NCBI RefSeq assembly: GCF_013337115.1
Contig: NZ_SGWE01000004.1
Location: 1,002,001 to 1,066,000 of the forward strand
Source of the DNA: Deinococcus sp. JMULE3
Lineage (GTDB): Bacteria > Deinococcota > Deinococci > Deinococcales > Deinococcaceae
DNA: 64,000 nt
Direction of reading: 5' to 3'
Every line of letters begins with the position of its first letter. Position 1 is the first letter of the stretch. Both the position numbers and the translations under genes were made by a program. The notes below the pieces were generated by a model. It ran no database searches. It saw nothing but the letters and a program-made list of their open reading frames with translations, and was not told the origin of the DNA. Below are positions 8,911-18,992 of the stretch, piece after piece.

Positions 8911-9930
8911 TCAGCGGTAGCGGGCGATGTCGCGGTTGTGTTCGGCGTAGGTGTGGTTCACGTAGATGTTGCCGTTCAGGCCGTGCAGGAAGTACACGGC
9001 GTCGCGCCCGTCCGGGAGGGTCCGTTTGGGGCTGAGGACGGCGAGGAGCGCAGCCTGTCCGGGGTTGTTGATGGGTCCGGCGGGCAGTCCGGCGCGGGTG
9101 TACGTGGAGTACGGGGTGTCTTTCGTGAAGTCCCCGGCGCTGCGGTCGAGTTCCGGGAGGTCCTTGCCCAGGCCGTAGGCGACGGTCGGGTCGCTGCCGA
9201 GGGTCATGCCGTCGCGCAGGCGGTTCAGGAACACTCCGGCGATGACGGGCATCTCGGCGTCGTTGGCAGCCTCGGCCTGGACCATGCTGGCGAGAATCAC
9301 CCAGTCGCGGACGTTCAGGCCAAGCTTTCTGGCGCTGGCGACGCGGTCGGTCGTGAATTCCTGGGTCATGCGGTCCAGCAGGGTCTGCACGATCTGGGTG
9401 GGGGTGGCCTGGGGGCGCAGGTCGTACGTGGCGGGGAACAGGAATCCTTCGAGGTTCTGCTGCTTCCCGGCCGCGTAGGGACTGAGCGCCGCGTCGTTCA
9501 GGACCTTCAGGATGGCCGCGCCGTCGAATCCGGCCTTCTGGAAGATGGCGGGCAGGTCCTGCACGCGCCTTCCTTCGGGGATGGTGACGCTGACGGTGGG
9601 GATGCGGGCGGGCCCGGCGAGTTTCTGCGCGACCTGCTCGGCGGTCATCTGCCCGTTCAGGTCGTACAGGCCCTCTTTCAGGCTTCCGGCAGTGCCGCTG
9701 CGGCGCATCAGGAAGCGCAGCACGTCGCCGTTCTTCACGATCCGCTGCGCCTGCAGCGTGCCTGCCACGCCGGCCAGGGTGTCGCCGGGTTTGACCTCCA
9801 GGGTGTAGGCGGGGCCGCCCGCTGGCCCCAGCAGGCTCCGCACGTACCACAGCGCGCCGCCGACGGCGCCGAACAGCAGCAGCGTGAAGACCGCCAGGAC
9901 GCGCAGGCACCCGGCGCCGCCGCGCCTCAC
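8911..9930 (-). CDS. mltG: Endolytic transglycosylase MltG (YceG-like)
   Basis: 339 residues, a membrane-anchored lytic transglycosylase that cleaves nascent glycan strands and so limits peptidoglycan chain length. A transmembrane helix (residues 9-29) is followed by a LysM-like region ([14 protein letters not shown]) and the YceG domain. The active-site stretch reads [10 protein letters not shown]: the first Glu of the E. coli VEKE is Gln but the second Glu, probably the conserved acid, is present. [10 protein letters not shown] and [20 protein letters not shown] are hallmark motifs. Its start overlaps the end of the PfkB gene by four bases (ATGA), so the two are translationally coupled. Confidence 0.93.
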   Translation of the reverse strand: MRRGGAGCLRVLAVFTLLLFGAVGGALWYVRSLLGPAGGPAYTLEVKPGDTLAGVAGTLQAQRIVKNGDVLRFLMRRSGTAGSLKEGLYDLNGQMTAEQVAQKLAGPARIPTVSVTIPEGRRVQDLPAIFQKAGFDGAAILKVLNDAALSPYAAGKQQNLEGFLFPATYDLRPQATPTQIVQTLLDRMTQEFTTDRVASARKLGLNVRDWVILASMVQAEAANDAEMPVIAGVFLNRLRDGMTLGSDPTVAYGLGKDLPELDRSAGDFTKDTPYSTYTRAGLPAGPINNPGQAALLAVLSPKRTLPDGRDAVYFLHGLNGNIYVNHTYAEHNRDIARYR

Positions 9931-10886
9931 GCGGCTCCCGCGCCGTGCGTAGCGATGCGGGTCAGGAGGTCCTCGTCGGTGGGGGGGCGCGCCCCGAAAC
10001 GGGACACGACCCAGCCGCCGACCTGCACGGCCAGCTGCGCGGCCCGCACGGCGTCCCCGTGGGCCAGCCAGCCGGTCAGGAACGCGCCGCCGAAGGCGTC
10101 CCCGGCGCCCGTGGCGTCCACGGCGCGGTCGTTCGTGGCGGGCACCTGCACGCGGGCCTGCGCGGGCCCCTCGATCAGGACGCCATCCTCGTCGAGTTTC
10201 ATGACGATCAGCGCGTCGGGGAAGCGGGTGCGGAACCAGTCCATGGCGTCACCTCGGTCGCCGCGGCCGCTCATGGCGCGGGCCTCGTCGTCGTTGGGGA
10301 ACAGGACGTTCATGGGCAGGCGGTCCAGGATGCGCAGGAACACCTCGCGGCCCATGCTCTGGATCATCTGGAAACTGCCGGGGTCGAGGCTCAGGGTGGC
10401 GCCGCCCGCGCGGGCCAGTTGCGCGGCGTGCAGCGCGGCCGCGCGGGGCGGGTCGCGGAACAGGCTCCAGGCGGTCAGGTGCAGGTGCCCGGCACGGCGC
10501 AGCACCTCGGCGGGCAGTTCACCCGGCAGGAGTTCCCAGTCGGCGCCCTGTCCGGTCAGCATGGCGCGCTGGCCGCGGCGGTCGATCAGGCCCAGGATCA
10601 CGCCGGTGGGATGCTCGGCGCTCTCGATGACGTCGGCGGCGACGCCCTCGGCCTGGAGTTCCGCGACGGCCAGTTCCCCGAAGCGGTCCTGGCCGATCTT
10701 CCCGACGAAATGCACGGGGCGCGCGGCCCCGGCGCGGCGGGCCCACACGGCGAGGTTCGCGGCGCTGCCGCCGCCTGACAGTTCAATTCTGCCCGTGCTG
10801 TCCCCACCGGGCAGCAGCAGCGTGTCCGGCTTCGCCAGCACGTCCCAGGTCAGGTCCCCCAGCGAAACCAGCGGTCGTTCAGTCAT
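9927..10886 (-). CDS. PfkB family carbohydrate kinase
   Basis: 319 residues of the ribokinase/PfkB fold, which phosphorylates sugars or nucleosides with ATP. The N-terminal signature [16 protein letters not shown] is near residue 38, and the C-terminal [13 protein letters not shown] (near 254) supplies the catalytic Asp and anion hole. A TATGCT -10 box lies 11 bases upstream. It is first in a two-gene unit with mltG; no sugar pathway gene adjoins it, so the substrate is unknown (2-keto-3-deoxygluconate, ribose or a nucleoside are options). Confidence 0.9.
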   Translation of the reverse strand: MTERPLVSLGDLTWDVLAKPDTLLLPGGDSTGRIELSGGGSAANLAVWARRAGAARPVHFVGKIGQDRFGELAVAELQAEGVAADVIESAEHPTGVILGLIDRRGQRAMLTGQGADWELLPGELPAEVLRRAGHLHLTAWSLFRDPPRAAALHAAQLARAGGATLSLDPGSFQMIQSMGREVFLRILDRLPMNVLFPNDDEARAMSGRGDRGDAMDWFRTRFPDALIVMKLDEDGVLIEGPAQARVQVPATNDRAVDATGAGDAFGGAFLTGWLAHGDAVRAAQLAVQVGGWVVSRFGARPPTDEDLLTRIATHGAGAA

Positions 10887-10957
10887 GTCCGTGCGGCAGC
10901 ATACCGCGCCCCGGCCCCGCTTGAGCGTCCCGGTCCGGACTCGCTAACATGCGCGGC

Positions 10958-11122
10958 GTGTTTCCCGCACACGTCCGCACGCTGCCGGGCGGCGCCTGCC
11001 CGCGCCGCGCTCTGGGTGCGGACGCCACCGCCTTCCTTCCGTCTCCTCTGGCGTCCGTCCCGGGTTCCGTTTCCGTTCTCTCCTGGCTGCGCGGCGCGCG
11101 GAGGCCGGGGTCGTCCGTGTGA
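10958..11122 (+). CDS. Possible short leader ORF coupled to the histidine kinase
   Basis: A 54-codon frame from GTG 10958, which sits seven bases after TAACAT (10945-10950), the spacing used by other leaderless genes here. It ends with TGA at 11120-11122, overlapping the kinase start GTG (11119) by four bases. The peptide (VFPAHVRTLPGG...) is Pro/Ser/Arg-rich with no known domain. It may exist mainly to carry ribosomes to the kinase start. Could be chance. Confidence 0.35.
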   Translation: MFPAHVRTLPGGACPRRALGADATAFLPSPLASVPGSVSVLSWLRGARRPGSSV

Positions 11123-12339
11123 CCGAGCAGGACCGCGCGCCCGTGTGGGACCTGACGCGGCACAGCCGCGCGAACCTGCTCATGGCGCTGCTGCCGATGC
11201 TGCTGTCGGTCGCGTTGACTCTGGTGGCGTTCCAGCCGGCCCAGCGGGCCCTGTCGTTCAACGAGGAGACCTGGGGGACGCCGAAGTACCGGCAGTTGCG
11301 GCTCAGTCTGGCCGAGTACGCGGCGCTGGAGTTCCGCCCGGATGTCCCGGCCGTGACGCGTGACAGCGCGCGGCGCAACGTGCTGGCGCGACTGGGGGAC
11401 AACCCGGACGGGTACCCGGGCCTGGAGAACCGAGAGAAGGAGGCCAAGGGCACTCTGCGTGACATCCGGCGGCTGATCGAGCAGCGCAGCCCGGCGGCGA
11501 CGCTGTCCGCGTTGCGGATCGCGGCGGCGCTGGAGGACCGGCACGACGCCCACCTGACCAGGCTGCGCACCGACCTGCGCCGCCACCTGCGCGTCATGGA
11601 GAGCACGGTGCTGCTGGCCGGGATGCTCAGCGGGCTGCTGTGCAGCGCCCTGATCCTCACGGCGCTGACCCGCGCGGGGCAGGAGCGGCACACGCGGGAA
11701 CGCAACGAGTCGCAGCAGCGTGAGGCGCTGGGTCTGGCCGCGCACGAACTGCGGCGCCCCATGCAGGCGCTGCTGCTGGCGACCGACGCGCTGCGGCACA
11801 CCGACAACGTCCGCGCGCGCGAGAAACTGCTACGCAGCATCGAGGTTTCCGCCGAGCAGCTCGCCAGCCGCAGCGAACTGGAACGCCTGGACGCCATGTA
11901 CGTGCAGATGACGGCCCTGCCAGCCCCGACGGACCTGACGGCGCTGGTCGCGCGGCACGAGAATCTGCGGGTGCGGGTGCGCCGCCCGTCGGGGCCGCTG
12001 CTGTGGATGGTGGACGCCTCTCAGGTGCAGCAGATCCTGGAGAACCTCGTGGAGAACGCCCTGAAGTACAGCGAGGGTCAGGTCACGGTGACGCTGGATC
12101 CACCCACGACGCTGTGGGGACCGGTGATCCGCGTGACGGACCACGGCCCGGGTCTGCACCCCAGCCTGCACGAGCAGGCGTTCCAGCCCGGCACGCGCCT
12201 GGCGACGCATGTGCCGGGGCGGGGGCTGGGGTTGCCGCTGGCGCGGCGGCTGGCGCAGGTGAACCGCGCGGAGATCACGCTGCACGACACGCCGGGCGGT
12301 GGGCTGGACGTCCGGCTGGCGTTCCACATTCCGGACTGA
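11119..12339 (+). CDS. Membrane sensor histidine kinase
   Basis: 406 residues. Two membrane helices (about residues 21-39 and 158-181) enclose a periplasmic helical sensor of about 120 residues. The H-box reads LAAHELRRPMQALL (near 212), with His the likely phosphorylation site; Arg-Arg replaces the usual Lys-Thr. The ATPase has N-box NLVENALKY, G1 DHGPGL and G2 GRGLGLPLA. The F box is weak. No response regulator gene is adjacent, so this is an orphan kinase. The GTG start overlaps a short upstream frame. Confidence 0.88.
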   Translation: MTEQDRAPVWDLTRHSRANLLMALLPMLLSVALTLVAFQPAQRALSFNEETWGTPKYRQLRLSLAEYAALEFRPDVPAVTRDSARRNVLARLGDNPDGYPGLENREKEAKGTLRDIRRLIEQRSPAATLSALRIAAALEDRHDAHLTRLRTDLRRHLRVMESTVLLAGMLSGLLCSALILTALTRAGQERHTRERNESQQREALGLAAHELRRPMQALLLATDALRHTDNVRAREKLLRSIEVSAEQLASRSELERLDAMYVQMTALPAPTDLTALVARHENLRVRVRRPSGPLLWMVDASQVQQILENLVENALKYSEGQVTVTLDPPTTLWGPVIRVTDHGPGLHPSLHEQAFQPGTRLATHVPGRGLGLPLARRLAQVNRAEITLHDTPGGGLDVRLAFHIPD

Positions 12340-12429
12340 TCGGCCGCCCGCGCCGTGATCGCCGGGCCACTGCCGGGCGCGACGCTGCGCCCCGAGGCAC
12401 GCGGCCCGGGTGGGCTGTCATGCTGGGGC

Positions 12430-14478
12430 ATGACGGTTCGAGGCTGGATGTGGGGGGCGCTGGCGCTGCTGGGCGCGGCAGGCGCCGAGGGCGCAGGTGC
12501 GCAGGCGGCGCACGCGGGTCCGCCGGAGTTCCTGGTGCAGCTCACGCTGCTGCTGATCGTGTCGGCGGCGGCGGCGTACGGGTCGTTCCGGCTGCGGCTG
12601 CTGCCGATCATCGGCTTCCTGATCGCGGGGGTGGTGGTGGGGCCGGGCGCGCTGGGATTGATCCGCGACCCGGAACTGATCGCGGCGGCCTCGGAGATCG
12701 GGGTGATGCTGCTGCTGTTCACGATCGGGATCGAGTTCAGCCTGGAGCGTCTGGCGCGGATCGCGCGGCTGATCTTCCTGGGTGGTGGGCTGCAGGTGGG
12801 CCTGACGGTCCTGGCGGCGGCGGGCGCGCTGCTGGCCTTCGGGGTCGGCGCGGCGGACGCGGTGTTCACCGGGTGCCTGCTGGCCCTGTCGAGCACCGCG
12901 ATCGTGATGAAACTGCTGGGCGAGCGGGGCGAGACGAACGCCCGCACCGGGCAGGTCAGTCTGGGCATCCTGATCTTCCAGGATCTGGCGGTGGTGCTGA
13001 TGGTCCTCCTGATTCCCATGCTGGCCGGGCAGGGGGGCGGCGCGGCGGGCGTGCTGATCGCGCTGGCGAAGGCGGGCGGGATCATCGCGCTGGTGCTCGT
13101 CGCGGCGCGGCGGGTCGTGCCACCCCTGATGGAGGTCGTGGCGCGGACGTGCAGCACGGAGATCTTCCTGCTGGCGGTCGTGGCGCTGTGCTTCGGCACG
13201 GCCAGCCTGACGGCGCTGGCGGGCGTGAGCCTCGCGCTGGGCGCGTTCCTGGCGGGCCTGCTCGTCAGTGAGAGCCGGTACGGCGCGCAGGCGATGGGTG
13301 AGATCCTCCCGCTGCAGATCCTGTTCAGCGCGGCGTTCTTCCTGTCGGTGGGGGTGCAGCTGAACCTGGGGTTCGTGCTGGGCAATCTGGGGCTGGTGCT
13401 GGGCGCGGCGGCGCTGATCGCGCTGCTGAAGGTCGTGGTGACGTCCCTGAGCGTGCGCCTGCTGGGCGAGGACTGGCGCACGGCGCTGCCGGTGGCGCTG
13501 CTGACCGGGCAGGTCGGGGAGTTCTCGTTCGTGCTCGCCACGACCGGCGCGGCCCTGGGCCTGAGTTTCGCCGGGCTGGGCGAGCGGGGTTCGGGCGTGT
13601 TCATCGCGGCGACGGTGCTGCTCATGGCGCTGACCCCGGCCCTGGCGGCTCTGGGCGGGCCGCTGCTGGCACGCCTCCCCTCCCCCGCCCCGGCGCCCAA
13701 GCCGGACGCCGATCCGGACGCGGACGGCAGCGGGCACGGCCTGCCGGTCGCGGACCGCGTGGTGTTCCTGGGGTACGGCGCGCACGCCCGACTGTCCGCC
13801 CGCGCCCTGAGCCGCGCGGGGCAGCCTTACTCGGTGGTCACCCGCAGCCCGGACGGCGCGAGTGAACTGCAGGGGCGGGGCGCGCCGGTCCTGATCGCGG
13901 ACTACACCCGCGCCGCACTGCTGAGAGAACTGGAGATCGACTCGGCCCGCGCGGTCGTCATCGCGGACGACGACACCGAGATGACGGAACGGACCCTGAG
14001 CGTCCTGCGCACCGTCGCGCCGCAGGTGCGGGTCATCACGCGAGCCACCAGCGCCGAGGGCTTCGCGGGGTTGCAGGCGCTGGGCGCCCAGCACGTCCTG
14101 AGCGCGCACCGGGAGGTCGCGGCGGGCATCCTCGACCTGCTGACCCCGCCGGAGGTCACGCGGGCGCAGCTGTCCCGCCACCTCGCCGAGCACCCGCCCG
14201 TGACCCTGAACGCCACGCAGCGCGCCCAGTGTGAGCACGCCGCGCACAACGCCGGGCCGGTCACGCCCGAGGCGGACGTGTGCCTGGAATGCGTGGCTGC
14301 CGGGGACACCTGGGTGCACCTGCGGGTGTGCATGACCTGCGGACACGTGGGCTGCTGCGACTCCAGCAAGAACCGCCACGCGACCCGCCACGCGCAGGGC
14401 CAGGGGCACCCGGTCATCCGCAGCGCCGAACCCGGCGAGGACTGGGCGTACTGCTACGAGCACCGCTGGACGAAGTGA
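12430..14478 (+). CDS. KefB-type cation:proton antiporter with RCK domain and C-terminal UBP zinc finger
   Basis: 682 residues in three parts. Residues 1 to about 420 are a CPA2 monovalent cation/H+ antiporter with a signal-like N-terminus and about 12 membrane helices (GVVVGPGALG, ALSSTAIVMK, FLAGLLVSES). Residues about 435-570 are a TrkA-N/RCK nucleotide-binding domain (VVFLGYGAHARLSARAL). The last about 80 residues form a UBP-type zinc finger: CEHA, CLEC, CMTCGHVGCC, then His residues in NRHATRHAQGQGHP and the closing YCYEHRW. In eukaryotes this finger binds free ubiquitin C-termini; its bacterial role is unknown, perhaps sensing a C-terminal Gly or another ligand to gate transport. CATGCT precedes the ATG by five bases. 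Confidence 0.9.
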   Translation: MTVRGWMWGALALLGAAGAEGAGAQAAHAGPPEFLVQLTLLLIVSAAAAYGSFRLRLLPIIGFLIAGVVVGPGALGLIRDPELIAAASEIGVMLLLFTIGIEFSLERLARIARLIFLGGGLQVGLTVLAAAGALLAFGVGAADAVFTGCLLALSSTAIVMKLLGERGETNARTGQVSLGILIFQDLAVVLMVLLIPMLAGQGGGAAGVLIALAKAGGIIALVLVAARRVVPPLMEVVARTCSTEIFLLAVVALCFGTASLTALAGVSLALGAFLAGLLVSESRYGAQAMGEILPLQILFSAAFFLSVGVQLNLGFVLGNLGLVLGAAALIALLKVVVTSLSVRLLGEDWRTALPVALLTGQVGEFSFVLATTGAALGLSFAGLGERGSGVFIAATVLLMALTPALAALGGPLLARLPSPAPAPKPDADPDADGSGHGLPVADRVVFLGYGAHARLSARALSRAGQPYSVVTRSPDGASELQGRGAPVLIADYTRAALLRELEIDSARAVVIADDDTEMTERTLSVLRTVAPQVRVITRATSAEGFAGLQALGAQHVLSAHREVAAGILDLLTPPEVTRAQLSRHLAEHPPVTLNATQRAQCEHAAHNAGPVTPEADVCLECVAAGDTWVHLRVCMTCGHVGCCDSSKNRHATRHAQGQGHPVIRSAEPGEDWAYCYEHRWTK

Positions 14479-14484
14479 ACCTCA

Positions 14485-14508
14485 GCAGGACACCGGCCGG
14501 TGTCCTGC
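14485..14508. terminator. Perfect 24-bp palindrome between convergent genes
   Basis: GCAGGACACC followed by GGCC and the mirror GGTGTCCTGC: a ten-base stem with a four-base loop. It stands between the stop codons of the antiporter (+) and SulP (-) genes and can serve both. No clear U run. Confidence 0.75.
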
Positions 14509-14525
14509 CTGCGTGTTCCGGGCGG

Positions 14526-16001
14526 TCAGTGCGCGGCGGTGTCCACGCCGGGGCTGCTCAGGCGCTGGAAGAGGGTCGCGGAGGCCTCATTCAGGCCCAC
14601 AAGCACGGGCGGGTGGCCCTGACGGGTGAATTTCGTGGTGACCTTGTTCAGTGCGGCGGCGGCGGACCCGTCCCACAGGTGCGCGCCGCTCAGGTCGATC
14701 ACGACGGGGCCCGCGTGCGTGAAGTCGAACTGCCCCAGGAAGTCGTGCGTGCTCACGAAGAACAGCTGGCCCTGCACGTGGTACGTGCGGACGCCGCCTT
14801 CGTCGGTGACGGTCACGCGGGACGCGCGGGCGACCTGCCGCGCGAACATCAGCGCGCTGAGGATCACGCCCACCAGCACGCCCCGGCTGAGGTCGTGCGT
14901 GAAGACCGTGACGGCCACGGTGCTCAGCATGACGATCGCCTCGCCGCGCGGCGTCGCCTTCAGGTCGCGCAGGCTGCGCCAGTCGAAGGTGCTGACCGAC
15001 ACGACGATCATGACCGCCACGAGCGCCGCCATGGGAATCTGCACGAGCAGCGGTTGCAGCAGCAGGATCAGGATCAGCAGGCCCAGGCCCGCCGTGAAGG
15101 TGGACAGCCGCCCTCGTCCGCCGTTCGTGACGTTGATCATGCTCTGGCCGATCATGGCGCACCCGGCCATCCCGCCGAAGAACCCGGTGATGATGTTCGC
15201 GGCGCCCTGCGCGCGGGACTCGGTGTTCTTGTCGCTGGTGGTGTCGGTCCGCTCGTCGATGAGCTGCGCGGTCAGCAGGCTCTCCAGCAGGCCCACCAGC
15301 GCCAGCGTCAGCGACACGGGCAGGATGATGTTCAGCGTCTCCAGCGTCAGCGGCACCTGCGGCAGCACCAGGGGCGGCAGCGCGCCCGGCAGGGTCCCCA
15401 TGTCCCCGACGGTGCGGACGTCCGCGCCGGTCAGGACGGACACGACCGTCAGGGCGACGATGGCGACCAGGGCGCTGGGCACCGCGCGGAACACGCGGGG
15501 CAGCAGGTAGATGATCGCCAGCCCGGCCGCGAGCATCGCGTACGTCGGCCAGGTCGCGCCGAGCAGTTGCGGCAGCTGCGCCAGGAAGATCAGGATCGCC
15601 AGGGCGTTCACGAAGCCGGTCATGACGCTGCGCGGCACGAACTTCAGGTAGCGGGCCAGGCCCGCCCAGCCGAACGCGACCTGAATGAACCCGGTCAGGA
15701 CGGTTGCGGCGAACAGGTACGCCAGCCCGTGGTCCTTGACGAGCCCGGTCATGAGGAGTGCCATGGCGCCGGTCGCGGCGCTGATCATGCCGGGCCGCCC
15801 GCCGATGAACGCCGTGACGATCGCGATGATGAACGACGCGTACAGGCCCACCTGCGGGTCCACGCCCGCGATGATCGAGAACGCGATCGCCTCGGGAATC
15901 AGGGCCAGCGCGACGACGGTTCCGGCCAGGATGTCCGCGCGGGGGTTGGTGATCCACTCGCGCCGGTACTGCTGCGCGCGGGTCAGGGGTTGTGTGGTCA
16001 T
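14526..16001 (-). CDS. SulP family inorganic anion transporter (SulP-STAS)
   Basis: 491 residues. About 12 membrane helices form the transporter core, with [23 protein letters not shown] near the N-terminus as in the SLC26/SulP signature, and [17 protein letters not shown] in the middle. The last about 100 residues are a STAS domain ([19 protein letters not shown]). Substrate may be sulfate or bicarbonate; BicA-like carriers resemble it. The start at 16001 has a GAGGTG ribosome binding site. No cysteine-biosynthesis or carbonic-anhydrase gene is adjacent to settle the substrate. Confidence 0.92.
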   Translation of the reverse strand: MTTQPLTRAQQYRREWITNPRADILAGTVVALALIPEAIAFSIIAGVDPQVGLYASFIIAIVTAFIGGRPGMISAATGAMALLMTGLVKDHGLAYLFAATVLTGFIQVAFGWAGLARYLKFVPRSVMTGFVNALAILIFLAQLPQLLGATWPTYAMLAAGLAIIYLLPRVFRAVPSALVAIVALTVVSVLTGADVRTVGDMGTLPGALPPLVLPQVPLTLETLNIILPVSLTLALVGLLESLLTAQLIDERTDTTSDKNTESRAQGAANIITGFFGGMAGCAMIGQSMINVTNGGRGRLSTFTAGLGLLILILLLQPLLVQIPMAALVAVMIVVSVSTFDWRSLRDLKATPRGEAIVMLSTVAVTVFTHDLSRGVLVGVILSALMFARQVARASRVTVTDEGGVRTYHVQGQLFFVSTHDFLGQFDFTHAGPVVIDLSGAHLWDGSAAAALNKVTTKFTRQGHPPVLVGLNEASATLFQRLSSPGVDTAAH

Positions 16002-16254
16002 GTGCACCTCGTGGGGTGCCGTGACAACCGGCGGCGGGCGCACGGGCCTGCCGGGGTGGGAGGGGGCGCGCGTGCAGAACGCGGGCCGGGTGCTCCGGGT
16101 GGGTCGGTTGTCGTCGGGGGCGTCTCTCGTGGGACGCCGCGCCCGCGGCCCGGCCAGTATGCCGCACGGGTGGTTGCTGGGGCAACATGGGCAGAGTGGC
16201 GACGGCGCCCATCTGCGCACGCCCCTTCCTGCCCCGGACCGTAGACTGCCGCGC

Positions 16255-16827
16255 ATGACTGCTCCCAGCGCTGTGCCCGCCGAGATCGTCACGCCCCGGT
16301 TGCGCCTGCGCCGCCCGGACCCGGCGGATGCGGAGGCGCTGGTGGCGGCCGTGAACGCCTCGCTGCCGCAGCTGCGCGAGTGGATGGTGTGGGCGCAGGC
16401 ACCCATGACGCTGGAGGCGTCCCGCGAGAACCTGACGGGCGCCGCCGAACGCTTCGATTCGCGGGAGAACCTGCGCTACCACGTATGGAACGCTGACGGC
16501 ACCGAGCTGGTGGGCAGCACCGGGTACCACGCGCTGGACTGGCGCGTCCCGAAGGGCGAGATCGGGTACTGGATCGCCACGGCGCACGCCGGGCAGGGCT
16601 ATGCGCGCGAGGTCGTGCAGGCGCTGACGGACCTGGCCCTGACGGACCGCGCGGCGGGCGGCCTGGGCCTGCGGCGCCTGGAGATCCGCTGCGATCCCGC
16701 CAACGAGCGCAGCGCCCGAATTCCCCCGGCGCTGGGTTACACGCTGGACGCCCGGCTGGTGAACGACGACGTGTCGGCGGACGGCTCGGCGCCGCGGGAC
16801 ACGTTGATCTTCAGCCGCGTCCGCTGA
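16255..16827 (+). CDS. GNAT family N-acetyltransferase, RimJ/RimL type
   Basis: 190 residues. GNAT enzymes move an acetyl group from acetyl-CoA to an amine, here probably a protein N-terminus or small molecule. Seen are [14 protein letters not shown] at the start, [40 protein letters not shown] (the Q-x-x-G-x-A acetyl-CoA loop) and [21 protein letters not shown]. The usual RVAEKLGF reads RIPPALGY, a small oddity. TAGACT stands seven bases before the ATG. It is convergent with argB with only three bases between. Confidence 0.88.
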   Translation: MTAPSAVPAEIVTPRLRLRRPDPADAEALVAAVNASLPQLREWMVWAQAPMTLEASRENLTGAAERFDSRENLRYHVWNADGTELVGSTGYHALDWRVPKGEIGYWIATAHAGQGYAREVVQALTDLALTDRAAGGLGLRRLEIRCDPANERSARIPPALGYTLDARLVNDDVSADGSAPRDTLIFSRVR

Positions 16828-16830
16828 CGT

Positions 16831-17580
16831 TCAGGGCGTGATGCGCGTGCCGGCCTCGCCGCGCGCGGCGGCGGACAGCGCCCCGGCGTGCATGCCGCTG
16901 GCGATCACGGCGAAGGGCGCGCCGCGGTCCAGGGCGTCCAGGGCCGCGCGGACCTTGGGGATCATGCCTCCGGCGATCCAGCCGTCCTGGATGCCCCCCT
17001 CGACCTCGGCGCGGGTGAGGTGCGCGGCGCGGCTCTCGGGGTCAGGGTAGGTGCGGTACACGCCGTCCACGTCGGTCAGGAACACGATGCCCTCGTTCAG
17101 GGCGCCCGCGACGGCCCCGGCGGCGGTGTCGGCGTTCACGTTCAGGGCGTCCCCGTCCGGGCCGACGGCGACGCAGCCCACGACCGGCGTGAGGCCCGCG
17201 CCGATCAGGGCGCGCAGCACGTCCGCGTTGACGCCGGTCACGCGGCCCACGCGGCCCAGCGTGGGGTCGAACACCTCGGCGCGCAGCAGGTCCGAGTCGC
17301 GGCCCATCAGGCCGACGGCGTGGCCGACGTCCTGGCTGAGCTGCTTGTTCAGCTGGCACAGGGCCATCTCCACGACGTCCATCGCGTCGGGGGTGGTGAC
17401 GCGCAGTCCGGCGCGGAACTCGCTGGGGATGCCACGCGCGGCGAGTTCCCGCTCGATGACGGGGCCGCCGCCGTGCACGACGACGACCGTCTGCTCGGCG
17501 CGCAGCGCGGCGATTTCGGCGGCGACGGCGCGCCGCAGGTCCAGGCTCTTCATGGCATTCCCGCCGTACTTGACGATCAC
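16831..17580 (-). CDS. argB: Acetylglutamate kinase
   Basis: 249 residues, amino-acid kinase fold; phosphorylates N-acetyl-L-glutamate in arginine synthesis. VKYGGNAM at the start, VVVHGGGP (near 35), [15 protein letters not shown] and [15 protein letters not shown] are diagnostic, as is [11 protein letters not shown] near the C-terminus. No N-terminal extension as in arginine-sensitive forms. The GTG start at 17580 lies six bases after TACACT. The LysW-linked paralog LysZ is an alternative in this phylum, but the KYGGNAM start favours ArgB. No other arg genes nearby. Confidence 0.92.
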   Translation of the reverse strand: MIVKYGGNAMKSLDLRRAVAAEIAALRAEQTVVVVHGGGPVIERELAARGIPSEFRAGLRVTTPDAMDVVEMALCQLNKQLSQDVGHAVGLMGRDSDLLRAEVFDPTLGRVGRVTGVNADVLRALIGAGLTPVVGCVAVGPDGDALNVNADTAAGAVAGALNEGIVFLTDVDGVYRTYPDPESRAAHLTRAEVEGGIQDGWIAGGMIPKVRAALDALDRGAPFAVIASGMHAGALSAAARGEAGTRITP

Positions 17581-17626
17581 CCCCGGAGTGTAGCGCCGGG
17601 GGTGACGGAGGTCAGGCTGGGGCAGT

Positions 17627-18616
17627 TCAGCTCCAGTTCCAGAGGGTCGGTTCGTACTCGAACGAGCCGGGCGCGAGGCGGCGCAGGTGCCCGATGGCGG
17701 GGAACGGGAAGTGGTACCCGCTGACCCAGAGTTTGCCGTCGGTGATGCGCGAGAAGACCTCCTGGCGGGTGCGGGCGGCCTGCGCGCCGTCGGTGTCGAA
17801 GCCCACGTACGCGCCCTCGTGCTTCAGGGAGATCAGGAAGTGCCCGCCGGCGTCCCCGAGAATCAGGGCACTCTGGTCGCCGCTCTGCGCGAGGACACTG
17901 TGGTGGTTGGCGGTGTGGCCGGGCGTGGCGACGGTCAGAACGCCGGGCACGATCTCCTCGCCGCTCTTGAGGAGCTTGAACTGGTCCTTCAGGCCGATCA
18001 GGTTGTTCTTCACGGCGTCGTTGGGGTTGGCCTGCGTGACCCAGAAGTTGAATTCGGCCTCGTTGATCATGTGCTGCGCGTTCGCGAAGGTGGGCTTGCC
18101 GTTCGTGGTCAGGCCGCCGATGTGGTCGCCGTGCCCGTGCGTGATGAACACGACGCTGATCGTGTCGGGTTCGATCCCAGCGCGGCGCAGGTTCGCGACC
18201 AGCTGCCCGTTCGCGCCGCCGCGGCCGGTGTCGATCAGGATGCGTTTGCCGCCGATCTCCAGCAGGACCGGGTTGAAGTGGTTCACGGTGTTCGTGGCGG
18301 GCACGCTGTACTCCGCGAGGGTCGCGGCGAATTCGGCCTGCCGGTCGGGGTTGGCGCCCCAGGTGGGCAGCACGGCGGCCAGGGCGGCGGTACCGTCGCT
18401 GACGGTGGTCAGGGTCATGTCGCCGATCTTCTGGCGGTAGAAGCCGCTGCCGTTCATCGCCATGGCGCCGGAGGCGGCGGCGGGTGTGGCCGGGGTGGCG
18501 GGCGCCGTCTGGGCGCGGGCCAGGGGCGCGGCGGCCAGCGCTGCGCCGGTGGCGGTCAGGAAGCGCAACGTGTCGCGGCGGGCGGGACGGGGGGCAGTGC
18601 GGTCGTCTTGGGGCAT
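17627..18616 (-). CDS. Tat-exported MBL-fold metallo-hydrolase
   Basis: 329 residues. The N-terminus has a twin-arginine signal ([13 protein letters not shown], hydrophobic stretch, cleavage after LARA), so the folded enzyme is exported. The metallo-beta-lactamase core has [10 protein letters not shown] near residue 159, a later H in [10 protein letters not shown] in LILGDAGGH and a final H in SGYHFPFP, enough for a di-metal site. Family relatives hydrolyse lactones, phosphodiesters or other esters; this group often appears with quorum-quenching-like names, without proof here. GGAGG lies upstream of ATG 18616. Confidence 0.88.
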   Translation of the reverse strand: MPQDDRTAPRPARRDTLRFLTATGAALAAAPLARAQTAPATPATPAAASGAMAMNGSGFYRQKIGDMTLTTVSDGTAALAAVLPTWGANPDRQAEFAATLAEYSVPATNTVNHFNPVLLEIGGKRILIDTGRGGANGQLVANLRRAGIEPDTISVVFITHGHGDHIGGLTTNGKPTFANAQHMINEAEFNFWVTQANPNDAVKNNLIGLKDQFKLLKSGEEIVPGVLTVATPGHTANHHSVLAQSGDQSALILGDAGGHFLISLKHEGAYVGFDTDGAQAARTRQEVFSRITDGKLWVSGYHFPFPAIGHLRRLAPGSFEYEPTLWNWS

Positions 18617-18788
18617 GCGTGAACCTCCGGGGGGTGAACTGTGGAAAACGCGTTCACGTTAAGCGACCCGGGCGGGCCGGAGATGTCAGCCAGCCCGCCA
18701 TTCCCACCCCCGGCCTTGAGTGATCCTTCACGGGCCCTGCGGCCCTGTCGGGAGACTGCACCAACCGTTTTCTGCCCCTGCGCCCTGA

Positions 18789-18935
18789 TACGAGATTCAA
18801 GTGATTCCACATCATTCGGAGTCGCCCGGTGGCCCCCTCACCCTTCCGTCGCTCCGCTCCTCCCTCCCTCTCCCACAAGGGGAGAGGGGACAACGGAACG
18901 CGATCACGTTGCAAGTAAGTCAATTCAATCCCGTA
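18789..18935. mobile_element. Family B MITE-like element, copy 2, with TGA target duplication
   Basis: 147 bp between TACGAGATT and AATCCCGTA (one mismatch in the inverted ends), flanked by TGA at 18786-18788 and 18936-18938. The interior matches copies at 8257 and 37333 (GTGATTCCA, GAGTCGCCCGGTGGCCC, GGGGAGAGGGGACAACGGA). It fills most of the 375-base gap between the MBL gene and the signalling gene; nothing else is seen there. Confidence 0.8.
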
Positions 18936-18992
18936 TGACAGGAGTCGGCGGGCAGGTCGAGTGCCCTGCCCGCCGACCGCCCCTCCGTCCGG

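Noticed and set aside
14280..16244. Plus-strand frame opposite SulP
   Set aside because: Shadow of a conserved membrane transporter; no domain or signal.
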